In this document: in pieces, positions 1 to 12,199 of the stretch | Numbering within the stretch: the first letter of the stretch is position 1 | Layout: each line of letters opens with the position of its first letter | Notes under the pieces: model-generated | The model's database searches: none | The model's input: the letters and a program-made list of their open reading frames with translations, nothing else | Told to the model about the DNA's origin: nothing | Position numbers and translations under genes: made by a program | Assembly: GCF_024679245.1 (NCBI RefSeq) | Contig: NC_090187.1 | Span: forward strand, 20,842,995-20,906,994 | Direction of reading: 5' to 3' | DNA: 64,000 bases | Source: Pseudorasbora parva | Taxonomy: Eukaryota; Chordata; Actinopteri; Cypriniformes; Gobionidae

Positions 1-505
1 CACAGTCTCTCCAAGGTTGGAGCTGATTAAGCTCCAGTTCTAACTAGTTCTTAGTAAAACATACTGATAACATGTGCTTTCTTTTAGTGAGACACACACA
101 ATAGTACAGGCAATATTCATCTTGACTCTTTAGTGTTTCAGTAAAGGGAAATATAAAAGGAATAAAACAAAATAAATTAAATGAAAGACAAATCCATATT
201 TCAAATCTGGAAGCCGGGCTAAGTGAGCAAACGCTGTTACTGCACTCCTGACATGTTAGGGGTGTGTGATACCTCCAAAATCCAAACACATGACCTTGTT
301 GCCAGTGTTTAGTGACACATCACACATCTCTAGGCCAGACCCTCAGTCACTCCTCAGAGACCAAATACACACTTTAGAAAACAAGAAACAAAGCAAAATC
401 ATAACTGGAAAGAATCATTGTAATAATATAGGTAATATAGGAAGATAAATATTAATTAAGGTTTTGATTATGAAGTTATTTAGGATATAAATATATACAG
501 GTATA
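1..505. other. AT-rich sequence, no gene recognised
   Basis: Short open frames occur on both strands but none has recognisable domain content or family resemblance. I see no terminal inverted repeats or tandem array. The Tc1 relic begins just downstream. Confidence 0.4.
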
Positions 506-508
506 TTG

Positions 509-806
509 AAGCGGCAGTGGATTTCAAAATCCCCCCTTCAGCACAGTGCCAAAACCACTGGTAATTGGTTTACTGACCATGGTATTACTGTGCTCAATTG
601 GCCTGCCAACTCTCCTGACCTGAACCTCATAGATAATCAGTGGGATATTGTGAAGAGAAAGTTGAGAGACGCAAGACCCAACACTGGATGAGCTTAAGGT
701 CACTATCGAAGCATCCTGGGCCTCCTTAACACCTCAGCAGTGCCACAGGCTGATTGCCTCCATTGAAGCAGTCCTTTCTGCAAAAGGATTCCGGACCAAG
801 TATTGA
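509..806 (+). pseudogene. Tc1-like transposase, C-terminal fragment
   Basis: Tc1 transposases catalyse cut-and-paste DNA transposition with a DDE catalytic triad. This fragment covers only the end of the catalytic domain, including the block NWPANSPDLN. At the position of the conserved NPIENLW motif, which holds the last acidic residue (Glu), it reads NLIDNQW, so the acid has changed to Asp. The frame stops or shifts near 690, but homology to the 41510-42208 copy continues at DNA level to about 800. The first two catalytic acids and the DNA-binding domain are absent. It is certainly non-functional. Confidence 0.8.
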
Positions 807-1082
807 GTGCATAACTGAACATAATTATTTGAAGGTTGACTTTTTTTGTATTAAAAACACTTTTCTTTTATTGGTCGAATGAAATATGCTACTTTTTTGA
901 GATAGGAATTTTGGGTTTTCATGAGCTGTATGCCAAAATCATCAGCATTAAAACAATAAAAGTCCTGAAATATTTCAGTTGGTGTGCAATGAATCTAAAA
1001 TATATGAAAGTTTAATTTTATCATTACATTATGGAAAATAATGAACTTTATCACAATATGCTATTTTTTTGAGAAGGACCTG
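509..1082 (+). mobile_element. 5'-truncated Tc1-like DNA transposon, 3' end with TIR
   Basis: The segment matches the 3' part of the Tc1 copy at 40981-42208 and carries what that copy lacks, the 3' terminal inverted repeat. The last bases (GAGAAGGACCTG) are the reverse complement of that copy's 5' end (CAGGTCCTTCTC). The left side begins abruptly inside the transposase gene. A TATA motif follows the TIR, as expected for TA insertion. The 5' half is missing, so this is a dead relic. Confidence 0.8.
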
Positions 1083-1086
1083 TATA

Positions 1087-1370
1087 CTTGCCGACCACTG
1101 ATGTACACCCTTTCATGGAAATGGTATTACCTGGTGGCTGTGGTCTCTTTCAACAGGATAATGTACCCTGCCACAAAGCAAAAATGGTTCTGGAATGGTT
1201 TGAGGAGCACAATAACAAATTTATAGGTGTTGACTTGGCCTCCAAATTCTCCAGATCTCAATCCAATCAAGCATCTGTGGGATGTGCTGAACAAACAAGT
1301 CCGATCCATGGAGACCCCACCTCGCAACATTCAAAACTTTAAGGATCTGCTGCTAACATATTAGTGTGGC
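1087..1370 (+). pseudogene. Second Tc1-family transposase fragment, split by two MITEs
   Basis: A different Tc1 subfamily from its upstream neighbour. The frame starting near 1088 contains the catalytic-domain block with LFQQDNVPCHKAK, which holds the second catalytic Asp, followed by a block resembling PNSPDLNPIEHLW that is frameshifted here. The sequence is interrupted at 1371 by a MITE and resumes at 2104-2183, where the family's 3' noncoding end is recognisable (GGGCTGTTTTGGCAGCAAAAG). It is interrupted again at 2184 and resumes at 2416. The N-terminal half is missing, so this is a relic serving as a landing site for later insertions. Confidence 0.7.
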
Positions 1371-2103
1371 GTACACTCTCAAAAAAAAGGTACAGAGGAG
1401 GTACAATTTTGTTCCTTGGTTGAACAAAATGTATAACTGTACCTTTGGTACACAATTGAACGAAGGGTACAAATATACCATTGTTTTACTCAGTTCGGTC
1501 CTAGTGAGCCACTGTCCTGCAGAGTTTGGTTCCAACCCTGAAAGACATTTATAGAAGCTCTTATTGAGAATTAACAGGTTTAGCTTTTGATGTATTATTG
1601 AAAAAATTGGTCACCATTATGGTGATCAGTGTTTGCTTTACTTGGGCAGTTTGACTTGGCTTTTTATGTGGGGTTTGTTACATTGTTACAAAACAAAAGA
1701 AGCCAAAACAAAATTTATCATGAAGAATAATGTTTGGCTAAACTCATCACTAAATAAAAATATTAATAAAATAATGTTCATCAAAAATACTTTCTTGCCA
1801 CAGACATTCTAAATTTTGAGTTTTGAAAGTTTTCTAAAGGAGAGAAGTTTAGATGCACACCCCTATCAAGAATCAGCAAATGAATCTCAACAATGGTGAG
1901 ATAATTAATGCTGCAATGCATGCTGGGAGCCATGCGGTTTATACTGTGGTGGCTTAGTAGGGTTGGAGCTAAACTCTGGAGGACATCAGCTCAGGACTGA
2001 ACTTATCTACCTCTGACTTAGAGGTACAAAAATGTTGTCCCTTAAAAGGTACAATTTTGTACTCTATTTTTTTTTTTTTTTTTTTTTTTTTTTGACAGTG
2101 TAC
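1371..2103. mobile_element. MITE inserted in Tc1 relic, fold-back core family
   Basis: The ends are inverted: GTACACTCTCAAAAAAAA on the left and the complement of GTACACTGTCAAAAAAAA on the right, one mismatch in 18. Inside it are modules shared with the large fold-backs elsewhere in the window: a TCACCATTATGGTGA palindrome near 1610, the string beginning CAAGAATCAGC near 1867, and TGCAATGCATGCTGGGA at 1912-1928. There is no coding capacity. Target duplication is not clear. A T-run sits against the right end. Confidence 0.65.
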
Positions 2104-2183
2104 ATGCTTCAAGGGGCCAGGGCTGTTTTGGCAGCAAAAGGGGGACCAACACAATATTAGGAAGGTGATCATATCGTTATAAC
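2104..2183 (+). pseudogene. Continuation of Tc1 relic (3' noncoding part)
   Basis: Resumes the Tc1 subfamily interrupted at 1371. The string GGGGGACCAACACAATATTAGG is typical of the 3' end of this fish Tc1 group. It is cut again at 2183 by a second MITE and continues for about 25 bases after 2415. Confidence 0.6.
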
Positions 2184-2415
2184 TCAGGGATCTCCAATCT
2201 CGGTCCTGGTTATGCTTAGTGTGCATAAATAAATAGTGTGCACGCTGTACTGCAGAGTTTAGCTCTAGCCCCAAATAAACACATCTGAACCAGCTAATTA
2301 GTGGTACAACAAGGCCCTAGTAAGACCCTGATTAGCATGTGCAGGTGTGTTTAATTGGGGTTGGAGCTAAACTCTGCAGGACAGTGGCCCTCCAGGACCG
2401 AGATTGGAGATCCCA
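2184..2415. mobile_element. Short hAT-type MITE with 8-bp target duplication
   Basis: An exact 8-bp duplication GTTATAAC flanks the element (2176-2183 and 2416-2423). The termini are inverted over about 20 bases (GGGATCTCCAATCTCGGTCC against its complement). An 8-bp duplication is characteristic of hAT transposons. There is no ORF. Fragments of the same family, around the phrase GGAGCTAAACTCTG, also appear near 1500 and 1960. Confidence 0.8.
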
Positions 2416-2628
2416 GTTATAACTGTTCGGTGTATGCATACGCTATATTCAAATAGAAAACATTTTTAATAATTTCACAATATTATTTAATTATATTATT
2501 TGATCTATTATTCATTTTGTTTTAAATAAATGCAGCCTTGGTGAGCATAAGAGACTACTTTCAAAAACATAGCAAATCTTACATATTTGAAACTGTGAAC
2601 AGTACTGTAACAACAACAACAATAATGC

Positions 2629-3707
2629 TGTTAGGGGTTACAGTTTTGACCCATAGACCAGATATGCGAAATGAAGACCAGGAGTCAGGATGTTCAATCA
2701 TCGGAGAGAATTTTACTGAAGAATAGTTTGCAGTTTCATCAGTAGAGTCAGCTTTAGAGTCTCTCAGGGCGGTGTCAGGCCAGACTCTACTCTACACAAA
2801 ATTACCACACCAGTTATACCAATTTCAAGGGCATGATTTACATCATTACAAACACGTGGAATATTACTGATTGGCATAAAGTCTAAACAATGTGTCACAC
2901 GAGAATAGATAGGAGATGTTGTTGTTGTTAATCAGGATGTATACATCAACCCCAAGATTGGGGTAGTGTTGACTTCAGGGGAGTCCTAGAAAGACTCCAA
3001 GAGGTCTAGGGTGTGAGAAAAGGGGTCCAATCCTTTCCATAGACCTGCACAGAACATGTAACACACACACACACACACAACTCTAGGGCACATCTCTCTT
3101 CCAAGGTTAGCGCAGCAGTGAGCTTATCAACAGAACAAGATATCAACACCACATGACAAACACATCTCCAGAAAGAAAAGTATGACTAATGTCATCTACT
3201 CATTCTATAAAGAAATATAAAGAAATATAAAGACAAAAATGTACTTCTATCAATGGGAAAAATCACACTATATAAATGGGAAGAAATCACAATTGGGAGA
3301 CTCAAATCCTCCCACCCCTTCCTGTCCTGGGGTTACTAACAACAGGCAGGATTCACCTCTTGGAAGTTCTAACTTTCTCTCCAAGGCCCTGTTGGTCAGG
3401 ACCCAGAGATAGAGGTCAGGCTATCTATATCAGGGCACATAGATAGGGGTCAGACTGTCTTTGTCAGACCGTCTCTGGAAAGCAAATTAGAAACCATACA
3501 GCAGACATAGAGTCAAAATCATATTAAATAATAGGTAAATGTATTAATGATCACATAAAATTGATTGTCAATAATTAATTATTTTGAAAGGATAATAACT
3601 GATTATTTAATTCATGAGGTTATTAAAAATCATTCAAAAGGATAAGATGCATATGATGAAGATGCATATGATGAAGAGGCAAGGGTGTCGGCCCACTCCC
3701 CCCTTCA
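2629..3707. mobile_element. Probable solo LTR, 1079 bp
   Basis: Begins TGTTAGGGG and ends CCCTTCA, so it has the canonical TG...CA boundaries, and is flanked by the exact 4-bp duplication ATGC (2625-2628 and 3708-3711). No coding sequence lies between. A (CA) run near 3060 and a tandem repeat near 3650 (GATGCATATGATGAA) are internal. The simplest reading is an LTR left after recombination between the two LTRs of a retroelement. The clade is not identifiable from the LTR alone, and the call rests on termini and duplication only. Confidence 0.55.
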
Positions 3708-3815
3708 ATGCAATGAACCACAATAATGTTATACAATAATATTTTTTATTGATATTATTTATAAGTAATATCATGTGTTAGTAAAATTGTATATTGTTTG
3801 CAGTTCCCAATATTA

Positions 3816-4543
3816 AGCCCTATTCGGACTGGATTAGTTTAACATGGGGACGTGGGGGTAAAGTAATTATTACCAGAGGTTCTCGGTGATTTTAGTCCCG
3901 TCCGAATGTGCCATCTCGGTAATCATTACGGAGAATGTCAGTAAAGATTACCGAGACTTTTACCTTCTGTAAAAAGGTCTGGAAAAATGACCTCGGGTAA
4001 TACTAATCCCGTTCGAATAGACCTGCTGTAAAAATGTATGGTAAAATTCCGTCATTTTCTGTTTAAAAGTTAAAAAAGAGCACTTTTTGCGACCATGGAG
4101 GCGCTTGAAGCATTCGGTTGCGTTGTAGGTGGTGGGACAAATCTGTGGAAAATGTCCAGTATTTTCCGCATATCATTTAAAGCAAAAAGAAGATCAAAAG
4201 CACTTATTAGAGGCACAACACATTTTAGCTCTAGGAAAGTGTCTATTACCAACATAATCCAATCATAATCGTTAGACTGGACCTAACTGTTTATTAAAAC
4301 ACATATATATTGGAGACGGAGTTCAGACTGGCGCTCAGGTTGTGTTTGCTCACGTTATAACGGTAACGTCGTACACACATGACGTCAAGGAGGTGGGTAA
4401 AGCGAGTTACTCCTCCCACTTCTGCTAGTTTAACTGAGATGTCTTATCCCGTGCGAATTGGCCATTAATATTACAGACGTCCTGAGGTAAAATGACTTTA
4501 CCCCCATGTCCCCATGTTAAACTAATCCAGTCCGAATAGGGCT
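3816..4543. mobile_element. Harbinger-like MITE, TTA target duplication
   Basis: Near-perfect inverted ends of about 40 bp start AGCCCTATTCGG and finish with its complement. The 3-bp duplication TTA (3813-3815, 4544-4546) is the TWA duplication typical of PIF/Harbinger elements. The interior holds GGTAA-rich subterminal repeats. A 61-codon minus-strand frame (4070-4255) has no recognisable domain. Non-autonomous. Confidence 0.8.
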
Positions 4544-4546
4544 TTA

Positions 4547-5508
4547 GAGAAACGTTTTTAAAGCGTTTGAAACGTTGCTAACTGAATAGTCAAAAAACTA
4601 TCTTCCTTACAATAATACTATAACAATAAACAATTTATAAAAAATATATGCATTCATTTATTAATAATAAAATAATACAATGAAACAATTAAGATCTTCA
4701 TGCCAGTGGGGAATCACAGATGAGCTTTTGAAGTGTTCCTGGAGAGGAAAAGGAAGGCATCTCACATTTCCTGTTTCTGCGTCTCTCTCATCTCACTCAG
4801 ACGGGTTTCTAGGGTTACAGAAAAGAAATGTGCCTCAGAATGTTAAATAATGGCTTTCAAAATCAAGCAAATCAATTATTTTTCTCTTTGTGACCCCAGG
4901 GCAGACATGCTGGATGTATTTCAGTTTGTCAGAGCTGTGAGATGATGATGATGATGATAAGAGAATGAATCATGAGTTCAGAGGCTCTGACCCCCTTCAG
5001 CCCCCGCTAATACTGAGAATCATTACTGTCCGTTATTATCAGCATAATCTCATATTATCCAATATGTTATGACAATTACCCTACTTCTATAACTACATTT
5101 TCACATTTGTTAAAGAAAACGCGAGCGATGTTCACCCCATGCAAAACTCACAATTCAAAATTGTTCTCACTGATTTTAAGCATGTTGCTCTACATTTTTC
5201 AAAGTTGTAAATAAAACAATTAAAGTATGTTTGACAAAAAGTACTTTTTCAATTATTAATTACAAATTAGTTTTCTAATTAAAATTGTTATGTTTAATTC
5301 AATGTGTTAATTGCCCCTTTTTACCTGTTGCATCATTTTTTCAGGAAACTATCAAACATGTGCTTGATAGTTTAGAAAAATAACGACACCCCTCTTCAAC
5401 ATGACACAATTGGAGTTATCAAATGCGTGCATGAAAATTTACTCAACAAAGTTTATAACCAATAGTAAAAGCAATAGTAATACTGATGTAAAAACAGTAA
5501 TAATTAAA
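4547..5508. other. AT-rich intergenic sequence
   Basis: No ORF with recognisable content and no clear terminal repeats. A short GATGATGATGAT run is present near 4940. Confidence 0.35.
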
Positions 5509-5703
5509 GCTGCAAGCAGCAATGAAAGGGCGCTCACACCCAGGGCCACCGTCACCTGGTGGCTTCAGAAAAACATTGAATAGTGGACAAATTTAAGTGG
5601 GTAAATATAGAAGAAAAATGGCAAAGTCACTTCGATGTGCCACACTTTCCTCCTGCCAGCAGCTGGTGCTTTGATTATGACTGAATATTTCAGAAATGTC
5701 GTA

Positions 5704-5705
5704 AT

Positions 5706-5776
<71 letters not shown>

Positions 5777-5780
5777 TTTT
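5704..5780. repeat. (ATTT)n microsatellite
   Basis: About nineteen tandem tetramers. It corresponds to a short T-run in the other hAT copy, so it expanded locally after the two copies separated. Confidence 0.95.
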
Positions 5781-5942
5781 TGGACCAATATAATTTAGCG
5801 CAAGATATCAAATACACTGCTGAACAATAAGCAATAATTAATATCTATAATATTATTCTCCTATTTTTTGTGCCAGTTTTATGATTGGTTTATATACTAC
5901 AAACACTTGTGCATTAAGACTCCATAGATTTTATGCATTGTA

Positions 5943-6066
<124 letters not shown>

Positions 6067-6419
6067 TGATGTAAACCATGCTGCTATAGTAAAGTGTAAT
6101 TTATTCCTGTGATCAAAGCTGAATTTATCATCATTACTCCAGTCTTCAGTGTCACATGATCCTTCACTAATCATTCTCATATGAGGATCTGATGATCAAC
6201 ACATATTTATGATTATTATCAGTTGTGCTGCTCATAGTGCTGCTTATTTTTTGTGGAAACCATCTAAAATTTGTGGTCAGACATGCATTAAATTGATCAC
6301 AAGTGATATTTTTAATATTACAAAAGATAATAATTTATTTAATAAATGCAAATAAATGCTGTCCATTGAACTTTCTATTCATTAAAGAATCCTGAAAAAT
6401 AACATGTAGGCTATCATGG

Positions 6420-6905
6420 TGTGGGATTACAAATTTATAAATTGTTATATCAAGGTTCCAATGTAATAGTATACTAACAGTTTGTTATGTACATAATGCT
6501 TTACAGTTTGGAGGTTTCAGGTTGACTACATTCTAAGGAGATCAAGCTAATCAGTCTTTTGTCTTTATGCACTTCCTGATCTATAAGCATATTGTCAGTG
6601 ATCACATTTGCATCTATTCATCTGATTGGTACTGTTATGCTGATAGGATTAGGACTGGTGACATGGAAATGTATGGGGTGTGTCCCTTTTACCTGGGCAG
6701 CATGTGCATTCCTTTGTTTAGATTGTCTCCCCCTTTACTGTGTAAATCCCTCCCCCTGAAATGTGGATAAATTACAATGTATACTTTCAAAATTAGACTT
6801 GGACGAATGCAGCCACAGACGGCACGTGTGTTTCTCAATAAAGAGGAACGCCTGCCCGAAAGATATACCCAAGCTCTCCTGGTCTTCACTTCTGAGTTTC
6901 CAACA
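6420..6905 (+). mobile_element. Solo LTR, 486 bp, inside hAT copy 1
   Basis: Begins TGTGGGATTAC and ends TTTCCAACA, flanked by the 4-bp duplication ATGG (6416-6419, 6906-6909). The related hAT copy at about 56930-56945 reads CTATCATGGTTTCCAC straight through, which is the empty site. A polyadenylation signal (AATAAA in CTCAATAAAGAGG) near 6838 and pyrimidine-rich blocks fit an LTR in plus orientation. No internal retroelement sequence remains. Confidence 0.85.
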
Positions 6906-7980
6906 ATGGTTTCCACAACATTTTTAAGCAGCACAACTGTTTTCAACAGAGATAATAATCATAAATGTTTCTTGATTATAAAATCATCATATGAGAATGA
7001 TTAGTGAAGGATCATGTGACACTGAAGACTGGAGTAATGATGATAAATTCAGCTTTGATCACAGGAATAAATTACTATACATTCACATAGGAAAAAAGCT
7101 GTTTTGTAAAAATATTTCAAAATATTAGTTTTAACTATTTTTGATTACATAAATGCAGCCTTGGTGAGCAGAAGATACTAAACATTAAAAGCTGCAGCCT
7201 ACTTTATTGTCAATAAATAGCCTACATTGAGATGACTTGAAAAACACACATAAAGTGTATATTGTCGCAATCGTCTGATTGTCGTCGTCACGTTTCATCA
7301 TTCATAAGGATTGTTTTCCTTCAGCTGCAGCTCCAGCGTGACTGGATATTACCACTACGAATACACTTTTGGACCTTCTGTGAGAGCGCCCTCCTCATAT
7401 TTAGATTTGAATAAAATGACAGGTCATGCATAGATTATTTTTTGTCTCTGAATTTAAATCTTGATGTATTCACATCGGTTTCTATGTAAATACACTTGCC
7501 CGTGACTTCAAGAAATGCGCTATCAACCGAGATTAAAGAAAGCTGTTTTTAGTGTCCCTGATAACTTGCCCGCCCCCACGCGGGTTGAAATCCCGCTCGG
7601 AGCGGGTCGACTAGGATCAGTGAGACCCAGTAAAAATGCGGGGGACGAAAATACATTTTATTAAAGGGGGGGTGTCAAATTACACTTGACAAAGTAATTT
7701 GCGTAATCTACGCCCATGTGCCTGAGTTACAACAGCTTCCTGTGTCATGGTGAAACATCAAACTTTGTCAGGCCATCACAGACACACCCTTCAGCGAAAA
7801 CTCAAGATCTCACAATATAACATCACCAAGACCTTAAGATTAGACAAACATGATGTTGTTGGTTAAATCTCAATGAGAATACTCATCACAGTGTAAAACA
7901 TGAAATCTCCTGTTGCCTGTAGGTGGCGCTGTGTCTGTAACTGAATATTGGTAATACATGTCTTCATACCAGGACTCTAA

Positions 7981-8640
7981 GACCCCATTTACTCTCCATG
8001 GTTCAAGTGACCCAATTCCAATGTTCCAATTTCCGATGTTCCAATTCCAATTCCGATTTCCTCAGATCGGACTCAGGCCTCACTCATACGTGGTAATAAA
8101 TCCGATATGATTCGGATGCGTGCATTAGCGTCTGCAGTGTAAGCGATCAAATCGGATATTCCCCAGTAAATGCGAGTCGTACGTCATTGAAAAAAGGACG
8201 GAGGCGAATGACGTCAACTCAGGTGGACACAAACTGCCAGTGTTGCCAAGTCCGCGGTTTTCATGCGGAATTGGGCTACTTTAACACAGTTTTGAGTTGC
8301 AATTGCGGGTTTTGTTGTGAAAACCTGGCAACCCCGTCAAGGCCTCTCCTCTTTTTCTCCGCCTTAAGAGAGAAATGTTTTGCCGACCTTTAAAGATGTG
8401 TGGAACAGTGCAGACAGCAAAACATTGAATAATCATTTTGTCTGCGTCCATTGCATATCGCGCCGTTTTACTTCCTTTTCTGGTTAAAAGCGTCTTGGGC
8501 TGTTTTGCCAGTGTACAGTGTAGATGCAAATATCGGATACGGGTCGCTTTTGAAAAGATGATGTAAGCGGGTCGTCAAAAAAATCGGATCTAGTCACCAA
8601 ATCGGAATTGTGCATCAAGACCTGCAGTGTAAATGCAGCC
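7981..8640. mobile_element. Harbinger-like MITE, TAA target duplication
   Basis: Flanked by TAA (7978-7980, 8641-8643). The right end finishes CAGTGTAAATGCAGCC and the left starts GACCCCATTTACTCTCC, a weakened inverted match. The interior is rich in ATCGGA/TCCGAT repeats near both ends, consistent with subterminal transposase-binding repeats. There is no coding capacity. Confidence 0.6.
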
Positions 8641-9153
8641 TAACAAAACTTGTGAATTTTGGTGCAGATTGCAAATTGTATGTCCTAGTTACAATAACTT
8701 CCTGTTTCATGGCGAAACAAAAAAATGTATTAGGCCACCACGGACAAGCCCTTTTGGGGAAAAATCAAGATCTTCACAATTTAACATCGCAAAGGCCTTT
8801 AGATTAGACTGTGCAAATTTGATGTTGATCTGATTAAATCTTTAATCATCTTTAATAAAGAGTTCTTTAAAGTGCGTCTGGGAATGGCAAAATTTGCAAA
8901 GAAGATTTCTCACTTCCTGTTGGTTTTCATATTTCGTACCAGGAGACTTTTGTATGTATTGGGCTGTGTGTAGCCTACCAAATTTCAGACCTGCATGTGA
9001 AGCATAGCTTGAAAGGTGCTTGATTGAAATTGTGTAGGTGGCGCTAGTCAGCCATTTTGCTACGTCTCATTCTGAAACTCATACACTGCAAAAAGAGGTG
9101 TTAAAAAACAACACACTGAGTGTGTTGATGGTATCTTGAAACATGTTGTGTAG

Positions 9154-10174
9154 TGTAAGGCCGCCCAAATCGTCCCAATGGAGGCCAACGATCGGCGGTT
9201 GAAGGTCGCTGCGCGTTCGTCTTTTCAGCGGGGCAAAAGGGATTTTATTCCAATTCCTCGTTAATCTGACTCCATTTAATGATAATTTAGAATTTAGGTT
9301 AGAATGCCATTTGGTTATTTGGTCATTCATATTTAATAGTTTAACTACACATTTAATTATTCCGTTTAACCCTTTGTTGAAATTATACCCAACCTGAATA
9401 ATTCCAGAGCAAGTCAGAATCAATCAAAGTGTAACAATTTATTTAACAGTCAGGTAAATGTATAAAGCCAATTACATAGTCAATTCAAAGGTAATCCATA
9501 TATAACATAAAATAGTCTGAAGTAAAGAATGAAATGTATACCTGACTTCTGAAAATTACATAATGCTGGCTATCTTGAGACATCCAACATTACGGGCTGA
9601 CCGGTTTAAAGTGTCAAGCCCTGAGCTCTTTGCAACATTTTCTTAAATACCCAGAACCAGATACATACCCAGAACCATTTGAAACTCTTTCAAATGGAAA
9701 CACCAGTTAACAATAGGAATTGGCATTGATCAGGTCCTATAGTCTTGATTAGAAGAGAGGCCAAATGGCTGAAAGCCACACCCACCATACACCAAGGAAA
9801 GATATCTTTAAACTCTTTAAATGTTTATGATGTTCTAGTGTACTTCTGTGGAGTAGAGATATTTGTACCAGTCGCACTGAGACATTTCAAATGATATCAA
9901 ACACATATAATACTGTATCGTGAGGATTGACATTGTAACAAAGAGATTTCTGGTGCATTTCAGGTGATCTCAAGTTTGGGGGAGCAGTAGTTTGGGGGAA
10001 GTTTCATGTGAAAGGAAAGGCATGTAAATTAGAGTCATTCATAGATGGTTCACTCAGTGTGATGTCGTCTCGGACAGAGACTCTAACTGTATGAATAAGT
10101 TCAGATGCTAATTTCCTTTGTTTTCTCAGAGCGATTAGACATTTCGGCATCTACTAGCTTTTTCCAGCCTTACA
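9154..10174 (-). repeat. 3' LTR (in element orientation) of the 9154-22538 retroelement
   Basis: Starts TGTAAGGCCGCC and ends CAGCCTTACA, so the outermost seven bases form an inverted TGTAAGG/CCTTACA pair. Reading along the pair I noticed only three differences from the other LTR (near 9213, 9260 and 9643), which implies a recent insertion. A minus-strand open frame of 114 codons inside it also occurs in the other LTR and has no recognised domain. Confidence 0.9.
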
Positions 10175-10336
10175 GATTCCACCTCTTGATCCCGTTGGGT
10201 CAAACTCTGGTGGTCCTATGGGATCATAGTTAGATGTTGGTTTGTAATCCTTGAGATGTAGAAATGGTCTTTGTAATATTAGCAGCTGTAGAGACCTTCG
10301 GAAGGCTCTTTGTTCACCTGCAGGACACCGTCTCAC
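10154..10336 (-). CDS. Short frame ending in the LTR, possible C-terminal remnant of an internal gene
   Basis: Sixty codons on the minus strand running from the interior into the LTR, where it stops at 10154. The peptide is Pro- and Arg-rich (PTSNYDPIGPPEFDPTG) with no family I can name. Retroelement genes next to the 3' LTR often terminate within it, so this may be the end of the last gene. It could equally be chance. It has no transmembrane stretch. The start codon is uncertain. Confidence 0.3.
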   Translation of the reverse strand: MRRCPAGEQRAFRRSLQLLILQRPFLHLKDYKPTSNYDPIGPPEFDPTGSRGGICKAGKS

Positions 10337-11078
10337 CAGGTGTGTGTAGCTTGAGTTTCAGCTGGCGGGAGAATGTGTTCAGGTGTTCTACCTGTAGTTC
10401 AGCACAGCATATTCATAGAGTCAGTCTCGGACCTTGGTGAATGTTCAGTTAACGTGTCACTTCTTCATGGGGAAGCTTCTGCTTCTTTAGCACCTTCCCG
10501 ATAATCTGACTCTCCTTGTGTAATCCTCACACCTCCAATGGTGTGGTTCACTGGGTAGACTTCAATAGGTGGAAGGCTTCTCCGTAGTTGACACCTGAAA
10601 GCATCTTAATGGCCACTTAACGACTGAACACTGATGAGCTTGAAGCCGTAGAGAAATACATAAGAACATACAATGCAAGAAAACAAAAATAAAAAACAAT
10701 GTGGGTTCACGTCAGCAGTGCGATTGGTACACCTTCTCTCAAGTGTTTTTTAAGGTCATAATTGGTGGGGTGGTATTTAATCACCTAATTCTTCAATAAC
10801 CTAATTCCTAATTCTAATTCTTCTGTGATAAAGTGACAGCGGAATTTAAGTATTCTTGGTCTGAATTACCTAAGGAAATGCAGCAAAAAGTCAGTGCAGT
10901 TTATATATTAAAATAGATGATATGCAAATAATAATAACATCAATAATATTCAATCACAATTATGAAGATATACATATATATATAATAACCACTGTGTTGT
11001 TCAGGAATCTTCCAATGCAATTAAGGCAGATCTAAATATGTTTAGTCATACAATAATGGAGATTGTGTATTCCTTGTC

Positions 11079-11234
<156 letters not shown>

Positions 11235-11886
11235 CGTAAGATTGTCATCATGTGACCAACTCTACTGTCCTGTGTGTGTGAAGCTATTTGGATCTGTTGG
11301 TGTGAAAAGATGGACAATAGATCTTTAGTGAAGTAACACTTTTGGACTCTATGCCATCTTTGATGTGTAGTGTACAACCTGGATAGATTTGATCTGTTTC
11401 AGGTGATATGGGGGTGTAGTGAAGGAGGTGTGTGTTCTGTGTTCTGTGTGGAGATGGGTGGAATCTTATCAATAACAATCTGTGTTGCAAAATTTAGTTC
11501 CAGTGCTACACTGGGAGGTCATTTATACATTTTGTGAAGTGTGAATGACCCCATCAAGTGTTTTAGCACCCATCTCCCTCATTTCAGGTTGTTCTGACAT
11601 TATCAACAGCTTTACAGTCAAGTGTGGAGTTATTTGAATGGCACTATTATGCCTGTTGAAATTTTCATCCTAGCTGTCACATGAAACAGAGTTTCATCGG
11701 CCAGGTCTGAATTGTTGCTGTTGTTTTAGTAAAGTGTGTGACACCTTAAAACTGTTCTTACAGTCGAGCCTTCACAGTCTGCTGTGAGCATTAGAGACCC
11801 CAGTTCTGCTGGAGAATTTTTCTGGATTAATCAGAGCTTTTATCGCTCATATTGTCATGAATTCCGATGGGTTGGTTCCCATGGCT

Positions 11887-12195
11887 TTATTTCCAGTTGC
11901 TCTCCTTACAGTCAGATCTGTGGGCAGAAATTGATTCACCTGTTTTGGTGTTGTCTGTTTTGAATTTTGTTTTACGGTGTCGCACACATATTTGATTATT
12001 TGAGGTCTCTGTGACCTGTAAAAAAAAATTGAGGTACTTCTGTGGTGAAGGGTGAATTGGTTTGCGATTATCAGTGCCACACATATAGCTGTGTTCTTGT
12101 AAAGGCATAAGATAACAGCACAACCCCTCCCTTTTGGCACTGGGAATTAAACCAATGCAACCCAAGATTAAAATCCAATACATTTCTTTATGCAT
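11887..12195 (-). CDS. Putative secreted protein remnant, position of an env-like gene
   Basis: A 102-codon minus-strand frame that starts with a short charged segment followed by a hydrophobic core (WILILGCIGLIPSAK) resembling a signal peptide. Cysteines and a Pro-rich stretch come next. In the element's orientation it lies in the 3' half of the interior, where an envelope-type gene would be expected. I cannot match it to any envelope family and see no surface/transmembrane cleavage site, fusion peptide or transmembrane anchor. The frame is short and ends early, so at most it is a broken remnant. Confidence 0.3.
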   Translation of the reverse strand: MHKEMYWILILGCIGLIPSAKREGLCCYLMPLQEHSYMCGTDNRKPIHPSPQKYLNFFLQVTETSNNQICVRHRKTKFKTDNTKTGESISAHRSDCKESNWK

Positions 12196-12199
12196 TACC

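Noticed and set aside
2538..2726. Short plus-strand frame spanning the LTR boundary
   Set aside because: Crosses the inferred insertion junction at 2629 and has no domain content.
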